From positions 62,001 through 126,000 of the IMG/VR virus record IMGVR_UViG_3300027771_001853: a stretch of 64,000 bases of DNA. The stretch is one strand, 5' to 3'. Every line of letters begins with the position of its first letter. Position 1 is the first letter of the stretch. The notes under the pieces were generated by a model, which worked only from the letters and a program-made list of their open reading frames with translations, had not been told where the DNA came from and ran no database searches. Source of the DNA: a virus. The position numbers and the translations under genes are program-made. This document shows positions 23,993 through 32,505 of the stretch, one piece after another.

Positions 23993-24787
23993 TTAATCCA
24001 TATAATCAAGAAGAGTTTCACTTTCGTTTCTTAATTTCCTTAACGCTTTCTCTTTTATTTGTCTTACCCTTTCTTTAGTAAGACTAAAATCTAAACCAAT
24101 ATCCGATAATGTTTTAGGTACACCCATTAAACCAAAATAATCCACAACTATTATTTTCTCTCTTTCATCCAAAACATTTAGTATACGTTTTAACTCTGAC
24201 TTTAGACTTTCTTTGGTTTGGAATACATCTTCTGGGTTATCCGCTTCTTTGTTTTCTATTAAATCTAATATAGTGTCACCATCTTCATTTATAGGTCTAT
24301 CATATTTAAAAGTTGTGGGTAAACTTTGTAATTTAGCGTCCAACTCCTTCCCTTCCTGTTTAAGTACTTTTTTAGCCTTTTGTAAGTCTTGTACAACATT
24401 AGCTGGTAACCTAATTGTTCTAGAATGTTCATTTAAACATTGTAATATAGATTGTTTTACCCACCATACAGCGTATGATATAAACCTATACCCCCTAGAC
24501 CAATCAAAATTCTTTATAGCCTTTAACAAACCAAAATTCCCTTCAGCTATTAAATCAGCTAAAGGTATTCCCTGGTTTTGATATTCTTTTGCTACGGTAA
24601 TAACGAATCTTAAGTTCCCTATTATGATTTCGTTCTCAACAGCAGCTTTTTCTAGGTCTGTAGGGTCGTTTTGTATAATTTTAGATATTTCTTTTTCTCT
24701 AGCTGGTGTCATCACTTTTAACTTACGTAAGTCTTTTAGGTATTCAGCTATCTCTTCTTGGTTGATGTGGTAGTTACTTTTTGCCAT
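23993..24787 (-). CDS. Sigma-70-type RNA polymerase sigma factor
   Basis: The 264-residue protein keeps region 1.2 (about 3-24), region 2 (53-122, with 'NLRFVITVAKEYQNQGIPLA' and 'YRFISYAVWWVKQSI') and region 4 (200-262, with the helix-turn-helix 'LSDIGLDFSLTKERVRQIKE'). Region 3 is shortened. This layout is like a compact Bacteroidota primary sigma factor, not the minimal T4 gp55. It should direct host RNA polymerase to phage promoters. The TATTTAT(A/T)A elements described here are candidates for its targets. It overlaps the gene at 24774 by 14 nt. Confidence 0.88.
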   Translation of the reverse strand: MAKSNYHINQEEIAEYLKDLRKLKVMTPAREKEISKIIQNDPTDLEKAAVENEIIIGNLRFVITVAKEYQNQGIPLADLIAEGNFGLLKAIKNFDWSRGYRFISYAVWWVKQSILQCLNEHSRTIRLPANVVQDLQKAKKVLKQEGKELDAKLQSLPTTFKYDRPINEDGDTILDLIENKEADNPEDVFQTKESLKSELKRILNVLDEREKIIVVDYFGLMGVPKTLSDIGLDFSLTKERVRQIKEKALRKLRNESETLLDYMD

Positions 24788-25361
24788 AATTTTTTAAAAA
24801 TTTTAATTCTACTTTAGTTAGTGATTCTTTTCCGTTTTCCAGTATTTTATCAAGTATAGTGTCTAAATCATATTTAATAATTTCATGAGGTTCTTGTGGG
24901 TCCCAATTTTCTTTATCTATGAAGTTTTCTTCCCAATTACCAAATTCTTTAAACAACTTTGAGATTTCTCCTTTGAATAGGTCGTCTATCTTTGGGACTC
25001 TATTTGTACCTTCTGGTTTCGGGTTTTCATATTTAAAAAAGGGGTCAGTGTTTTTATCTAGTTTAAATATGTGTTCTTCTAAGTCATCATCTAAACGATA
25101 CCCCATATTTCTAGGTGTTGGTATTAAGAAAAAAGCTGTAACCTCTTTACCGAAACTTATCTCTATATACGTTGTTATCTCAACTAAGGTTTCATAAGAT
25201 TGGAAGTGAGCGATTAATGACCTCTCCCCATATATGAATTTTAGGTACTTACTCTCCATAACAGGTTTCATTATTTCTGAAACCTCTTTTGTTATATGTG
25301 CTAATGTTTCCCATTCTCCGTATAGAAACAACATATACTTTTTTCTTCTTCCTTTTTTCAT
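24774..25361 (-). CDS. Hypothetical protein, 195 aa, co-transcribed with the sigma factor
   Basis: The N-terminal part looks like an alpha/beta domain ('KYMLFLYGEWETLAHITKEV', 'LVEITTYIEISFGKEVTAFF'). The C-terminal 30 residues ('TILDKILENGKESLTKVELK' then 'FLKNYGKK') match a short helical motif (ILDKI--G--SLT--E--FL) found at the C-terminus of many Bacteroidota proteins such as rhomboid proteases. That motif suggests host-lineage acquisition. Coupling to the sigma gene (14-nt overlap) suggests a regulatory link, which is inference. Confidence 0.55.
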   Translation of the reverse strand: MKKGRRKKYMLFLYGEWETLAHITKEVSEIMKPVMESKYLKFIYGERSLIAHFQSYETLVEITTYIEISFGKEVTAFFLIPTPRNMGYRLDDDLEEHIFKLDKNTDPFFKYENPKPEGTNRVPKIDDLFKGEISKLFKEFGNWEENFIDKENWDPQEPHEIIKYDLDTILDKILENGKESLTKVELKFLKNYGKK

Positions 25362-25398
25362 TTATTTTTTATATTTAAATTTAATACAAAAGTACTAA

Positions 25399-25407
25399 TA
25401 TTTATTT
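25399..25407 (+). promoter_or_regulatory. TATTTATTT element in the divergent region before 25466
   Basis: The 104-nt region 25362-25465 is AT-rich and serves divergent genes. The element lies 58 nt before the ATG at 25466, a longer distance than elsewhere. Confidence 0.25.
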
Positions 25408-25465
25408 AATGTACAAATATTGTACCATTAATAATTTTTACAAATATACAGAAATTTTGTCATAT

Positions 25466-25801
25466 ATGAAAAAAAATATACTAGTAACTGAGGAACAATT
25501 AGATAGACTTTTAGATAAAAGACTAAAAGAAGATAAACCTGTCGACGATATACCAGGATTCGAAGGAACCATGGAAAAATTAGATGGGTTATATAACTCC
25601 ACTAATAGAAGATTTAGAGTTTCTATCTATTACGATATTAATGTACCTGATTCTGGTGATTTAGAAGTTGACCGTGAAATAGCCACAAAAATAGCAGATT
25701 CTGATAGAAAGCGAATGAGGAATATGGAAACTTACGTTGGTGGTGCGGCTTGGCGTCCTTCTGGTGGTTTTCCACCTCAAGAAGAATTAGACCGTCTATA
25801 G
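25466..25801 (+). CDS. Hypothetical protein with a packaging-type N-terminus, 111 aa
   Basis: The start is 'MKKNILVTEEQLDRLLDKRL', matching the N-terminal pattern (I-L-x-E-x-Q) of other plus-strand genes here. An earlier ATG at 25409 is in frame but gives an unlikely extension. The body is hydrophilic and the C-terminus Gly/Pro-rich ('GGAAWRPSGGFPPQEELDRL'). It is a single gene between minus-strand operons. A six-base-pair hairpin follows the stop. Confidence 0.55.
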   Translation: MKKNILVTEEQLDRLLDKRLKEDKPVDDIPGFEGTMEKLDGLYNSTNRRFRVSIYYDINVPDSGDLEVDREIATKIADSDRKRMRNMETYVGGAAWRPSGGFPPQEELDRL

Positions 25802-25807
25802 TAGGCC

Positions 25808-25824
25808 CCTATCAAAGGGATAGG
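25808..25824. terminator. Possible bidirectional terminator between convergent genes
   Basis: CCTATC-AAAGG-GATAGG forms a 6-bp stem just after the plus-strand stop (25801) and inside the end of the convergent gene (stop 25812). A short T run follows on the plus strand. The stem is short, so confidence is low. Confidence 0.28.
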
Positions 25825-26849
25825 AAATTTTCTAAAGTTTTCATGTTTACAGTATTCAATATCTTATTGTATCTAGCTACCATATAAGGACCACTCCTTA
25901 ATTCACCAAATAGTTCGGTAACATCTAAACCATACTCTTTATCGTGTCCCTTCCTATCTTCTACGTACTCAAACTTTAATTTGTTACCACTAGACTGATT
26001 AATCATTTGGATTATTTTATTATTAGTGAATCTTTGTCTACTACCTATATTAAATTCTCTCCATTTGGTTGGTCCCAGGGTTAAAGTGAAGATTATAGAA
26101 CAGTTATCTTCTACATGTATCCATTCTCTGATTTGTTCCCCGTCACCATATACTGACATTTTGTCATCTGTCCCCACAAGACTTAAAGCCTTTGGTATGA
26201 ACTTCTCTTTGTGTTGTCCTGTCCCAAAATTATTACAACTCCTTAATATAAGTGTGGGTGTGTAGTATGTTTTAGCACAAGATTCCACTAACATTTCTGC
26301 TGCTGATTTACTAGCGGAGTAATAAGAACTAGGTAATCTATTATCGGTTTCTTTACTAGTTCTCTTAGGTCTTTTCCACGATATGTCACCGTAAACCTCG
26401 TCCGTTGAGATTTGTACGAATTTTTTTAGTTTTTTATTTTCTCTACAGATTTCCAACAAATTAAAAACCCCTTCCGTATTACTCCTTATAAACGGTCTCC
26501 CATCTTTTATAGAATTATCCACATGTGTTTCTGCTGCAAAATTTATTAAGTAATCAAACTCACCTAAATCTTCAGAGGTAACATCACAAATATCTTTTTC
26601 TAGTACATCAAACGAATTACTTAAGTAGTTAGGTATATCACCATGACCTTCAAGAGTACTAGTCCCTTTTTTATATCTTAGACCTAACTTTGTTTCTTCA
26701 AAACCATTATCTAATAATCTATTCTTATCCGCAGCGTAAGTGTTTTTATCAATTAATAAAAAATCTGCCATATCTGGTAAATTTTCTACACAAGTTTTAA
26801 GAAATTGTGCCCCTATAAAACCAAATGCCCCTGTAATTACTATTCTCAT
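25812..26849 (-). CDS. rmlB: dTDP-glucose 4,6-dehydratase-like SDR enzyme (RmlB-like)
   Basis: I chose the ATG at 26849 (345 residues) over a TTG at 26873. The N-terminal 'MRIVITGAFGFIGAQFL' is the NAD-binding GxxGxxG loop. Further matches to RmlB are 'INFAAETHVDNSI', 'FVQISTDEVYGDISW' with the catalytic Asp-Glu, 'PSSYYSASKSAAEMLVESC' with the YxxxK pair, and 'YGDGEQIREWIHVEDNC'. The reaction makes dTDP-4-keto-6-deoxyglucose, a precursor of rhamnose and other deoxy sugars. In a phage it could feed glycan decoration or alter host surface sugars. No other sugar-nucleotide gene is in the window. Confidence 0.88.
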   Translation of the reverse strand: MRIVITGAFGFIGAQFLKTCVENLPDMADFLLIDKNTYAADKNRLLDNGFEETKLGLRYKKGTSTLEGHGDIPNYLSNSFDVLEKDICDVTSEDLGEFDYLINFAAETHVDNSIKDGRPFIRSNTEGVFNLLEICRENKKLKKFVQISTDEVYGDISWKRPKRTSKETDNRLPSSYYSASKSAAEMLVESCAKTYYTPTLILRSCNNFGTGQHKEKFIPKALSLVGTDDKMSVYGDGEQIREWIHVEDNCSIIFTLTLGPTKWREFNIGSRQRFTNNKIIQMINQSSGNKLKFEYVEDRKGHDKEYGLDVTELFGELRSGPYMVARYNKILNTVNMKTLENFLSL

Positions 26850-26863
26850 TTTTTTACTTTTTT

Positions 26864-27754
26864 TTAAAGACAACTGAAATACCTTTCTCCTCTATCACAA
26901 AGGATAGTCAACGCTGTCGTTTTTTTATTATTCTTTAACCAGTTTTTTGCTGCTAGTACATTTGCTCCTGCACTCACCCCAACAAACAAACCTTTTTTTG
27001 CTAATTCTCTTGCTTTATTTTTTGCCTCTTCTGTTGAAACAGTAACGATTTCATCCACAAAATCAAGGTCAACTAAAAATTTACTACCGTCCCCTATTCC
27101 TTGTATCCCATGAAGACCTGATTCCCCACCACTCATTACTGGTGATTCCTCGGGTTCTATAGCTACTATCTTAATAGTTGGCCACATCTCTTTTAAGAAT
27201 TTACCCGTCCCCATTATAGTTCCACCTGTTCCTGTTCCCAAAATAAGTACATCTGGTTCTGGACCACCTTCGTTCTCATCTTTATATTGATTATATATTT
27301 CTGGACCAGTTGTTATGTAATGTGCTTGTACGTTTAAAGGGTTATGGAATTGGTTACAGTTAAACCAGTTGTTTTTTATTGCTAGTTTGTCCCTTAACTC
27401 TATCGCTCCATCAAAATCACCCTCACCAACCTCAATTAATTCAGCACCATAAAACTCAAACATCTGTTTTCTTTCTTCAGACATATTGCACGGCATTACA
27501 ATTTTTATTTTATACCCCCTTTCTGCAGCTAACATAGCAAAAGCAATCCCAGAATTACCAGAAGTCCCTTCAATTAATGTATCACCTTTACTTATTAATT
27601 TTTTATTTTCCGCATCATCAATAATGAATTTTGCCATCCTGTCTTTTACGGAACCAGAAGGGTTCATAAATTCAGCTTTACCCCATATTTTACACCCTTC
27701 TTCATCTAAACACAATAATGGGGTGTTACCAACATAATTTGATAGTTTATGCAT
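26864..27754 (-). CDS. cysK: Cysteine synthase (O-acetylserine sulfhydrylase family, PLP enzyme)
   Basis: This 296-residue protein has the normal CysK/CysM length. It has the PLP-binding lysine Lys37 in 'NPSGSVKDRMAKFI', the substrate loop 'EGTSGNSGIA' at 62-71, and the phosphate-binding glycine loop 'ILGTGTGGTIMGTGKFLKE'. The C-terminal 'LTILCDRGERYFS' has Cys where DSGERY is usual. It would make cysteine from O-acetylserine and sulfide. CysK and CysM cannot be told apart here. Its start overlaps the gp46-like gene by 8 nt. Phage-borne cysteine synthases are uncommon. Confidence 0.88.
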   Translation of the reverse strand: MHKLSNYVGNTPLLCLDEEGCKIWGKAEFMNPSGSVKDRMAKFIIDDAENKKLISKGDTLIEGTSGNSGIAFAMLAAERGYKIKIVMPCNMSEERKQMFEFYGAELIEVGEGDFDGAIELRDKLAIKNNWFNCNQFHNPLNVQAHYITTGPEIYNQYKDENEGGPEPDVLILGTGTGGTIMGTGKFLKEMWPTIKIVAIEPEESPVMSGGESGLHGIQGIGDGSKFLVDLDFVDEIVTVSTEEAKNKARELAKKGLFVGVSAGANVLAAKNWLKNNKKTTALTILCDRGERYFSCL

Positions 27755-30059
27755 AACTTAATATTTTACTAAGATTGTTTTCTTTTTTAATTGTTAGTAC
27801 TTTGTCTGACCACTCTTTAACTAAATCATTATGTGTGATTACCAAAATCACTTCAAAATAATCCCTTATTTTTACAAAAAATTTACCTATTAATTCTAAA
27901 TTTTCGTTACTTACCTTACCATAAACCTCATCAAAACACACAACATTAGGTTTAGGTAATGAGCATACTCTAGCTAATACAGCTCTTAGGGCTAGTGATG
28001 CCACTGTTCTCTCGTAACCACTACCTGACCTCATTAATTTTTCTAACCCACTACTATTATCCACCATCCAAAACTCAACTTCATTTTTTTCATTCATTTT
28101 CAGTTCTAACGTAAATTCTGCACTATCAGACAACAACACCCCTAATTCGTTATTAATAAATGGCACCATACTCTTTAATATAGTTTTAGATATTCCGTTT
28201 TTTCCATAAACACTAAGGTAAGCTTTAAAAATCTTATCTACTTTTTCTTCTTCCTCAATCTTCTTTATTCTACCCTCATTTATTTTTATATCTTTTTTAA
28301 GATTACTAATATCATTTTCCACTCCTTTAATTTTTAATAGTGACCCTTGTTTTTCCGATTCTAGTGTTTCGATACGAGTTTTTGCTTTAACTAATTTAAG
28401 TTCTATGTCTCTATTCTGTTCTAACCTTTCCTTATTCTTATTCCAATTACTTAATATGATTTTTTTGTCTAATAAAGTTTTGTTTAATTTTTCAAACTCT
28501 AACTCTAACATAACATTTTTTAGTTTATCCCTATCATATTTTTCAAATTGTTTTTTAGATACTTCAATTTTATCAACTTCTGTGGTTTTATTAGATATTT
28601 TCTTATCGATATCTTTTATATTTTTTTCACACACAACTAAATTAGTTTGTGTTTCATCATTAAACTTTACTTGACTAAGTTTTAACCCACATAAACCACA
28701 AGTTTCACCACCTTCTATTCGTTTTTGTGATTTTTTGTACTCTTCTAGTTTTCCTTGCTGAACTCCCATTTCGTACTTTAGACCTTCTAGTGTTTTATTA
28801 ACTTTCTCGTGTTCTTCTTTATTGTAGAATATCTTAGGTTCTATTACTTTAAATTCCTCAAACTCTTTCTTTTTAGTACTAACCTTATCACTAAAAGTAG
28901 TTATAATCCCCTCTAACTCTATGGGGTCTAATTTGGTTAAACTTTCGTCAATATCGGTATGTTTCCTTTTTAACAAACCATCTTTATATGTTTGTCCTTT
29001 TTTTAACCTTTTATTTATATCTAATAAACTTTCATTTATTTCTTTAATCTCTTTATCGCTTTCTTTAATTGATTCGTTAAACCCTTCTATTTGGTGTGTT
29101 AGTTCTAACTTATTATATAGGTTGGATGTTAGACTTTTAGCCCACTCAGAATATATTTGTTTACATGTATCTTCTTTTTTCTTGAGTGAGTCAAGACCTA
29201 TGTAACGTGTTAGTACTTGCCCTCTAGCTGTAGGTTTAGCCTCTATTAGTGATTCTAGGTTAGTCCCTGTCGCTAATATGGTCATTAGAAAATCATCCAC
29301 AGTACCAATAGAATCTTTTATAAAGGTTTCTGTTTCTCTTCTTTGTTCTCCTTCTAAGTTTTGTAGTGTATTGTCCGATAGTTTTTTACTAAAATTTAAA
29401 GTAGTACTAACCGACCAATCCCCCTTCTTTGTTTTTTTCCTAACAATTGCTCTTTCGATAATATAATCATCCCCGTCAATTTGTACCTGTCCTCTAACTA
29501 GTACCCTATTTTTATCTGTGTACCTATTAAATATTTCTATTGCTTTAGCTGACTTGGTTGTTGTATTAAAAAATAAGAATAGTAGTAGGTCTACCGATAC
29601 CGTTGTTTTACCTCCAAAGTTAGATGGTATGGAATCTATTACGGTAATACCTTTAGAGTTTTCAAAATCAAGTTTATTGCCTTCACCAAATGATAAGAAA
29701 TTATCAAACTCAATCCATTTAATAATCCATTTTTTATGTTGTGGTGTGGTAGTTAAACCTATCTTTTCATTAACCTTATTATGTAATCTTTTAAAGTCTT
29801 CCCAACCGACATCAACCTTATGTTCTTTTAAATGTTCTTTAACCAAAGTAGTCTGGAAGGCCTCGTCTAGTATATTTTCACTAGCGTCTATGTTTTTAAC
29901 AACACCACCAACGTTTAAACTTTTAGTTATTACGTTAACTCTGGTTGTTTTATATTTTTTTTTAAAATATGTCTTTATCCTAGCAAGTTTTTCCTGTGTG
30001 AAATTTTCTGGAGTATCTTCCCAAGTAACCTTAATATATGGTTTAATCTCTTTATTCAT
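27747..30059 (-). CDS. gp46: Recombination endonuclease subunit like T4 gp46 / SbcC (ABC ATPase)
   Basis: I chose the ATG at 30059 (770 residues), which overlaps the upstream gene by 8 nt, over one at 30092. The N-terminal ATPase half has a degenerate Walker A ('SIPSNFGGKTTVSVDLLLF'). Two long coiled coils flank a zinc hook 'CGLCGLKL' (Cys454 and Cys457 approximately). The C-terminal half has the ABC signature 'LMRSGSGYERTVASLALRAV' and Walker B 'NVVCFDEVYGKVS'. With the gp47-like subunit (30936) it would process double-strand ends for recombination-dependent replication. Four genes separate the usual partners less tightly than in T4. Confidence 0.88.
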   Translation of the reverse strand: MNKEIKPYIKVTWEDTPENFTQEKLARIKTYFKKKYKTTRVNVITKSLNVGGVVKNIDASENILDEAFQTTLVKEHLKEHKVDVGWEDFKRLHNKVNEKIGLTTTPQHKKWIIKWIEFDNFLSFGEGNKLDFENSKGITVIDSIPSNFGGKTTVSVDLLLFLFFNTTTKSAKAIEIFNRYTDKNRVLVRGQVQIDGDDYIIERAIVRKKTKKGDWSVSTTLNFSKKLSDNTLQNLEGEQRRETETFIKDSIGTVDDFLMTILATGTNLESLIEAKPTARGQVLTRYIGLDSLKKKEDTCKQIYSEWAKSLTSNLYNKLELTHQIEGFNESIKESDKEIKEINESLLDINKRLKKGQTYKDGLLKRKHTDIDESLTKLDPIELEGIITTFSDKVSTKKKEFEEFKVIEPKIFYNKEEHEKVNKTLEGLKYEMGVQQGKLEEYKKSQKRIEGGETCGLCGLKLSQVKFNDETQTNLVVCEKNIKDIDKKISNKTTEVDKIEVSKKQFEKYDRDKLKNVMLELEFEKLNKTLLDKKIILSNWNKNKERLEQNRDIELKLVKAKTRIETLESEKQGSLLKIKGVENDISNLKKDIKINEGRIKKIEEEEKVDKIFKAYLSVYGKNGISKTILKSMVPFINNELGVLLSDSAEFTLELKMNEKNEVEFWMVDNSSGLEKLMRSGSGYERTVASLALRAVLARVCSLPKPNVVCFDEVYGKVSNENLELIGKFFVKIRDYFEVILVITHNDLVKEWSDKVLTIKKENNLSKILSYA

Positions 30060-30366
30060 CTTTTTTAGGTTTATTTTCTTCAAACCATTCAATAATAGCG
30101 TTTAGTGACCACACACCACCACTAGCTAACATCCCATCAAAAAACACATTACTATATGGGATGACGACTAATGTTTCTGTTGGTGAGAAGAAAACCAAAG
30201 AGAAAAAGAACCCTACCCATGTAGAAGTACACATCATACACCCTAACAAATCCCCAAAGAATTTTGAGTGTCTGGTTATCCAATTTCTTATATTGTCGAA
30301 TATACTCCCAAAAACCAAAATCTGAGACATCCCGTAAGCTGCTAAAATCCAAATAATTAATTCCAT
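30052..30366 (-). CDS. DUF1360-like membrane protein, 104 aa
   Basis: Hydrophobic segments at 2-20 ('ELIIWILAAYGMSQILVFG'), about 44-62 ('MMCTSTWVGFFFSLVFFSP') and 68-90 suggest three membrane passes. The pattern 'FDNIRNWITRHSKFFGDLLG' then 'CMMCTSTWVGFF' resembles the DUF1360 family (R-WI------LL-C--C-G-W-G), known from phages and sporulation loci with no defined role. It sits between the coiled-coil protein and the gp46-like gene. Confidence 0.65.
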   Translation of the reverse strand: MELIIWILAAYGMSQILVFGSIFDNIRNWITRHSKFFGDLLGCMMCTSTWVGFFFSLVFFSPTETLVVIPYSNVFFDGMLASGGVWSLNAIIEWFEENKPKKDE

Positions 30367-30379
30367 ATTTTTTTATTGT

Positions 30380-30970
30380 TTAATCACCGTAAATATCATC
30401 TAAACGTGATGACTTTAAGTGTTTTGTCTTATTATTACTAAATCTTTGGAAGTGGTTTAACACACTTTCATATTCTTTTATTTTCTTATTTAATTCCATT
30501 ATTTCGGAATCTTTCTGGGCTAAATCCTGATTACTTTTGGTTATTGAGTTTTCGGTTATGGACATAGACGTTTCAGCGTGGTTAAAAGCATCTTTTAATT
30601 TTAGATTTTCTTTTTCTAAATCATTAATCCTTTGTAAGTGCCCTTCCATCTCTTTTTCATTAGTAACCAGTTTTTCTATTTCTATTATCCTATCAACTGG
30701 TACTTCCACTATTTTTTCTACAATTTTTTCTACAGGGACCTCAATAATCTTTTCAACTATTTTCTCAACTTCTTTTTCTACTTCCTTTTCTACAATACCT
30801 GGTTTTACTGGGGTAATCCCATATTTTTCTATAGCGAACCCACCTTTAAGACACCCTAATAATAAAGAATCTATTTCTACCACATTATTTAATTCACAAA
30901 ACTCTATTACCTCCTCTCTTAGACCTGTTGGTATGTTATTTATTAGTAAGTCTTTCTCTTTCTTTTTCAA
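30380..30970 (-). CDS. Coiled-coil protein with a VEKIVE(V)PVEK repeat
   Basis: The 196-residue protein has a conserved-looking N-terminus ('GLREEVIEFCELNNVVEIDS') with 'GCLKGGFAIEKYG'. A low-complexity segment follows (residues about 58-98) built of 'EKIVEKI' and 'IEVPVEKIVEK' units, then a heptad coiled coil. The frame opens only 9 nt before the first possible start, a TTG at 30970, so this gene probably uses TTG. It overlaps the gp47-like gene by 35 nt. It may be an accessory of the nuclease pair or a structural helper. Confidence 0.6.
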   Translation of the reverse strand: MKKKEKDLLINNIPTGLREEVIEFCELNNVVEIDSLLLGCLKGGFAIEKYGITPVKPGIVEKEVEKEVEKIVEKIIEVPVEKIVEKIVEVPVDRIIEIEKLVTNEKEMEGHLQRINDLEKENLKLKDAFNHAETSMSITENSITKSNQDLAQKDSEIMELNKKIKEYESVLNHFQRFSNNKTKHLKSSRLDDIYGD

Positions 30971-31715
30971 TGTCTTCTATGTCTTTAATTTTAAAATTTA
31001 AATATGGTCTATGGTTCTCTACATCCTCAAATTTATACTCGTTTTTATTAATACTATAAACCCCGAAACCGTGGTTTTTTAGACTTTCACCAAAATTTTG
31101 TTGTATTAGTGAACCAACCATATATAATTTACCTGTCGGTATTTCCACGATTTGTCTTTTATGTATATCACCAGCTAACACAACATCACACCCCGTAAAA
31201 TGTTCTGGTGATGTTCCTTCATCAAACATATACCCCATATCGGTAGATAAACCTTCTATCGTGCCGTGGTATAAACCTATATTATGTAGGTCTTTCTCTT
31301 TTGTGATTTCTGGACGTTCGTTATCTTCTTTTAAGGAGTACACACACCAGTTTACATTATCATCCAAATAAACCCCCTTGTCTGTAAAATAAACAATATT
31401 ATCGTTATTTATATTTTCAATGATTGGTGTTAGGGTATCTAACCTATCTAAATTATTTTCTAAAAAATCGTGATTACCTATTAACACTATTGTCTTTGCT
31501 ATCTTGGCACACTCTTTAAGTACCCAACTTACAATATCTATTAATTCAGGTGTAACGTGATTTTTAGAATGTACTAAATCACCAGTAAAAACTATCCTAT
31601 CTGGTTTTAACTCTGACCACCTATCAAAACATTCACTTAGAATGTCCCTATAAAGGTCATGGTCTTTATATAATTTGATGTGTAAATCAGAAAAATGAAC
31701 TATCTTATCTATCAT
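30936..31715 (-). CDS. gp47: Metallophosphoesterase like T4 gp47 / SbcD (Mre11 family)
   Basis: The 259-residue protein has all Mre11-type metal motifs: 'HFSDLHIKL' (Asp10, His12), 'VFTGDLVHS' (Asp46), 'VLIGNHDFLE' (Asn81, His82), 'YHGTIEG' and 'LAGDIHKRQ'. It is shorter than T4 gp47 (about 340), so the C-terminal capping domain is reduced. It would be the nuclease subunit partnered with the gp46-like ATPase at 27747. Gene order is nuclease, coiled-coil protein, DUF1360-like protein, ATPase, with overlaps or short gaps throughout. Confidence 0.88.
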   Translation of the reverse strand: MIDKIVHFSDLHIKLYKDHDLYRDILSECFDRWSELKPDRIVFTGDLVHSKNHVTPELIDIVSWVLKECAKIAKTIVLIGNHDFLENNLDRLDTLTPIIENINNDNIVYFTDKGVYLDDNVNWCVYSLKEDNERPEITKEKDLHNIGLYHGTIEGLSTDMGYMFDEGTSPEHFTGCDVVLAGDIHKRQIVEIPTGKLYMVGSLIQQNFGESLKNHGFGVYSINKNEYKFEDVENHRPYLNFKIKDIEDIEKERERLTNK

Positions 31716-31719
31716 TTCT

Positions 31720-32499
31720 TTAGTTGTTTTTTGTAACTTCTATAATTTCTTTAATTTCCTTCTCAAAATTATAACATTTAAAAACGTGATAGTCATCATT
31801 TTCTTCATTAAGCCACACAATATAAGAATCACCCAACTCTAGGTTAGTATTTTTTGTAATAAGGTACTTGTAAAGAGATAATTGTAGGGAGTACGTGTTT
31901 AGTTCACATATGTCTAAATGGGAAATAGGTTTCTTAAATCTTTGCCACTTATTTTTTTTCTTTATTTCTTTATTTGTCTTCCAATCCCATATCTCCAACT
32001 TACCTGATTTTTCATTAAAAAACAATTGGTCAACCATTCCAGCTATACCCAATTCTAGGTCCCCAACCACTAATTCAGCACGTACAGGTATAAGCTTACC
32101 GTAGGAGTCTTTGTAAAATTTATCAAATAAACCTTTCAGTTTCTCCACTTTTACTCTACAATCCTCAACTAACTCATCTTTTTTTAATATGGATTTAATC
32201 CTTTCTTCTGGGAAATCAAAAATCTTATTAAAAAGATAACTTTCCACAAACGCATGGAGAGCCGACCCTTTTTCACAAGCAAAATCTTTCTTAAGGTCCC
32301 ATTCTGCTTTTATCTCATCAACAGTAATTCCTCTTTCTTTAGCTTTTCTATTTGCCCAATATTCCACATCAAATGGCTGCTTAAATTTCCCTATCAATGA
32401 AGTAGCGGAAGTTAACTTTTCTTTCCCAATATAGTATGTGTGTTCTTTTTCGTAGAATTTTATATTATTGAACACAGATAATTCTTTTATTATATGCAT
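31720..32499 (-). CDS. PD-(D/E)XK nuclease, RecB/Cas4-like
   Basis: The 259-residue protein shows the RecB-type active site: 'KGSALHAFVE' (His82), 'RAELVVGD' (Glu142), 'GIAGMVDQLFF' (Asp157), 'LEIWDWKTNKE' (Asp172 and Lys174) and the QxxxY motif 'LQLSLYKYLI' (Gln206, Tyr210). It lacks the four-cysteine cluster of Cas4. Such nucleases resect or trim DNA ends in phage replication and recombination. It lies 4 nt upstream of the gp47-like gene, in keeping with a DNA-processing operon. No CRISPR is present. Confidence 0.85.
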   Translation of the reverse strand: MHIIKELSVFNNIKFYEKEHTYYIGKEKLTSATSLIGKFKQPFDVEYWANRKAKERGITVDEIKAEWDLKKDFACEKGSALHAFVESYLFNKIFDFPEERIKSILKKDELVEDCRVKVEKLKGLFDKFYKDSYGKLIPVRAELVVGDLELGIAGMVDQLFFNEKSGKLEIWDWKTNKEIKKKNKWQRFKKPISHLDICELNTYSLQLSLYKYLITKNTNLELGDSYIVWLNEENDDYHVFKCYNFEKEIKEIIEVTKNN

Positions 32500-32505
32500 A
32501 ACATC

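Noticed and set aside
29518-30105. 195-codon plus-strand frame opposite the gp46-like gene
   Set aside because: It overlaps the ATPase and the DUF1360-like gene antisense and consists mainly of Ser/Leu/Phe runs from reversed coding sequence.
30638-30859. Aromatic-rich plus-strand frame
   Set aside because: It is the antisense of the VEKIVE-type repeat; its Phe/Tyr runs come from the repeat DNA.
31720-32499. Cas4 protein of a CRISPR system
   Set aside because: The active-site pattern fits RecB-type nucleases generally, but the cysteine cluster of Cas4 is missing and no CRISPR or cas genes are nearby.
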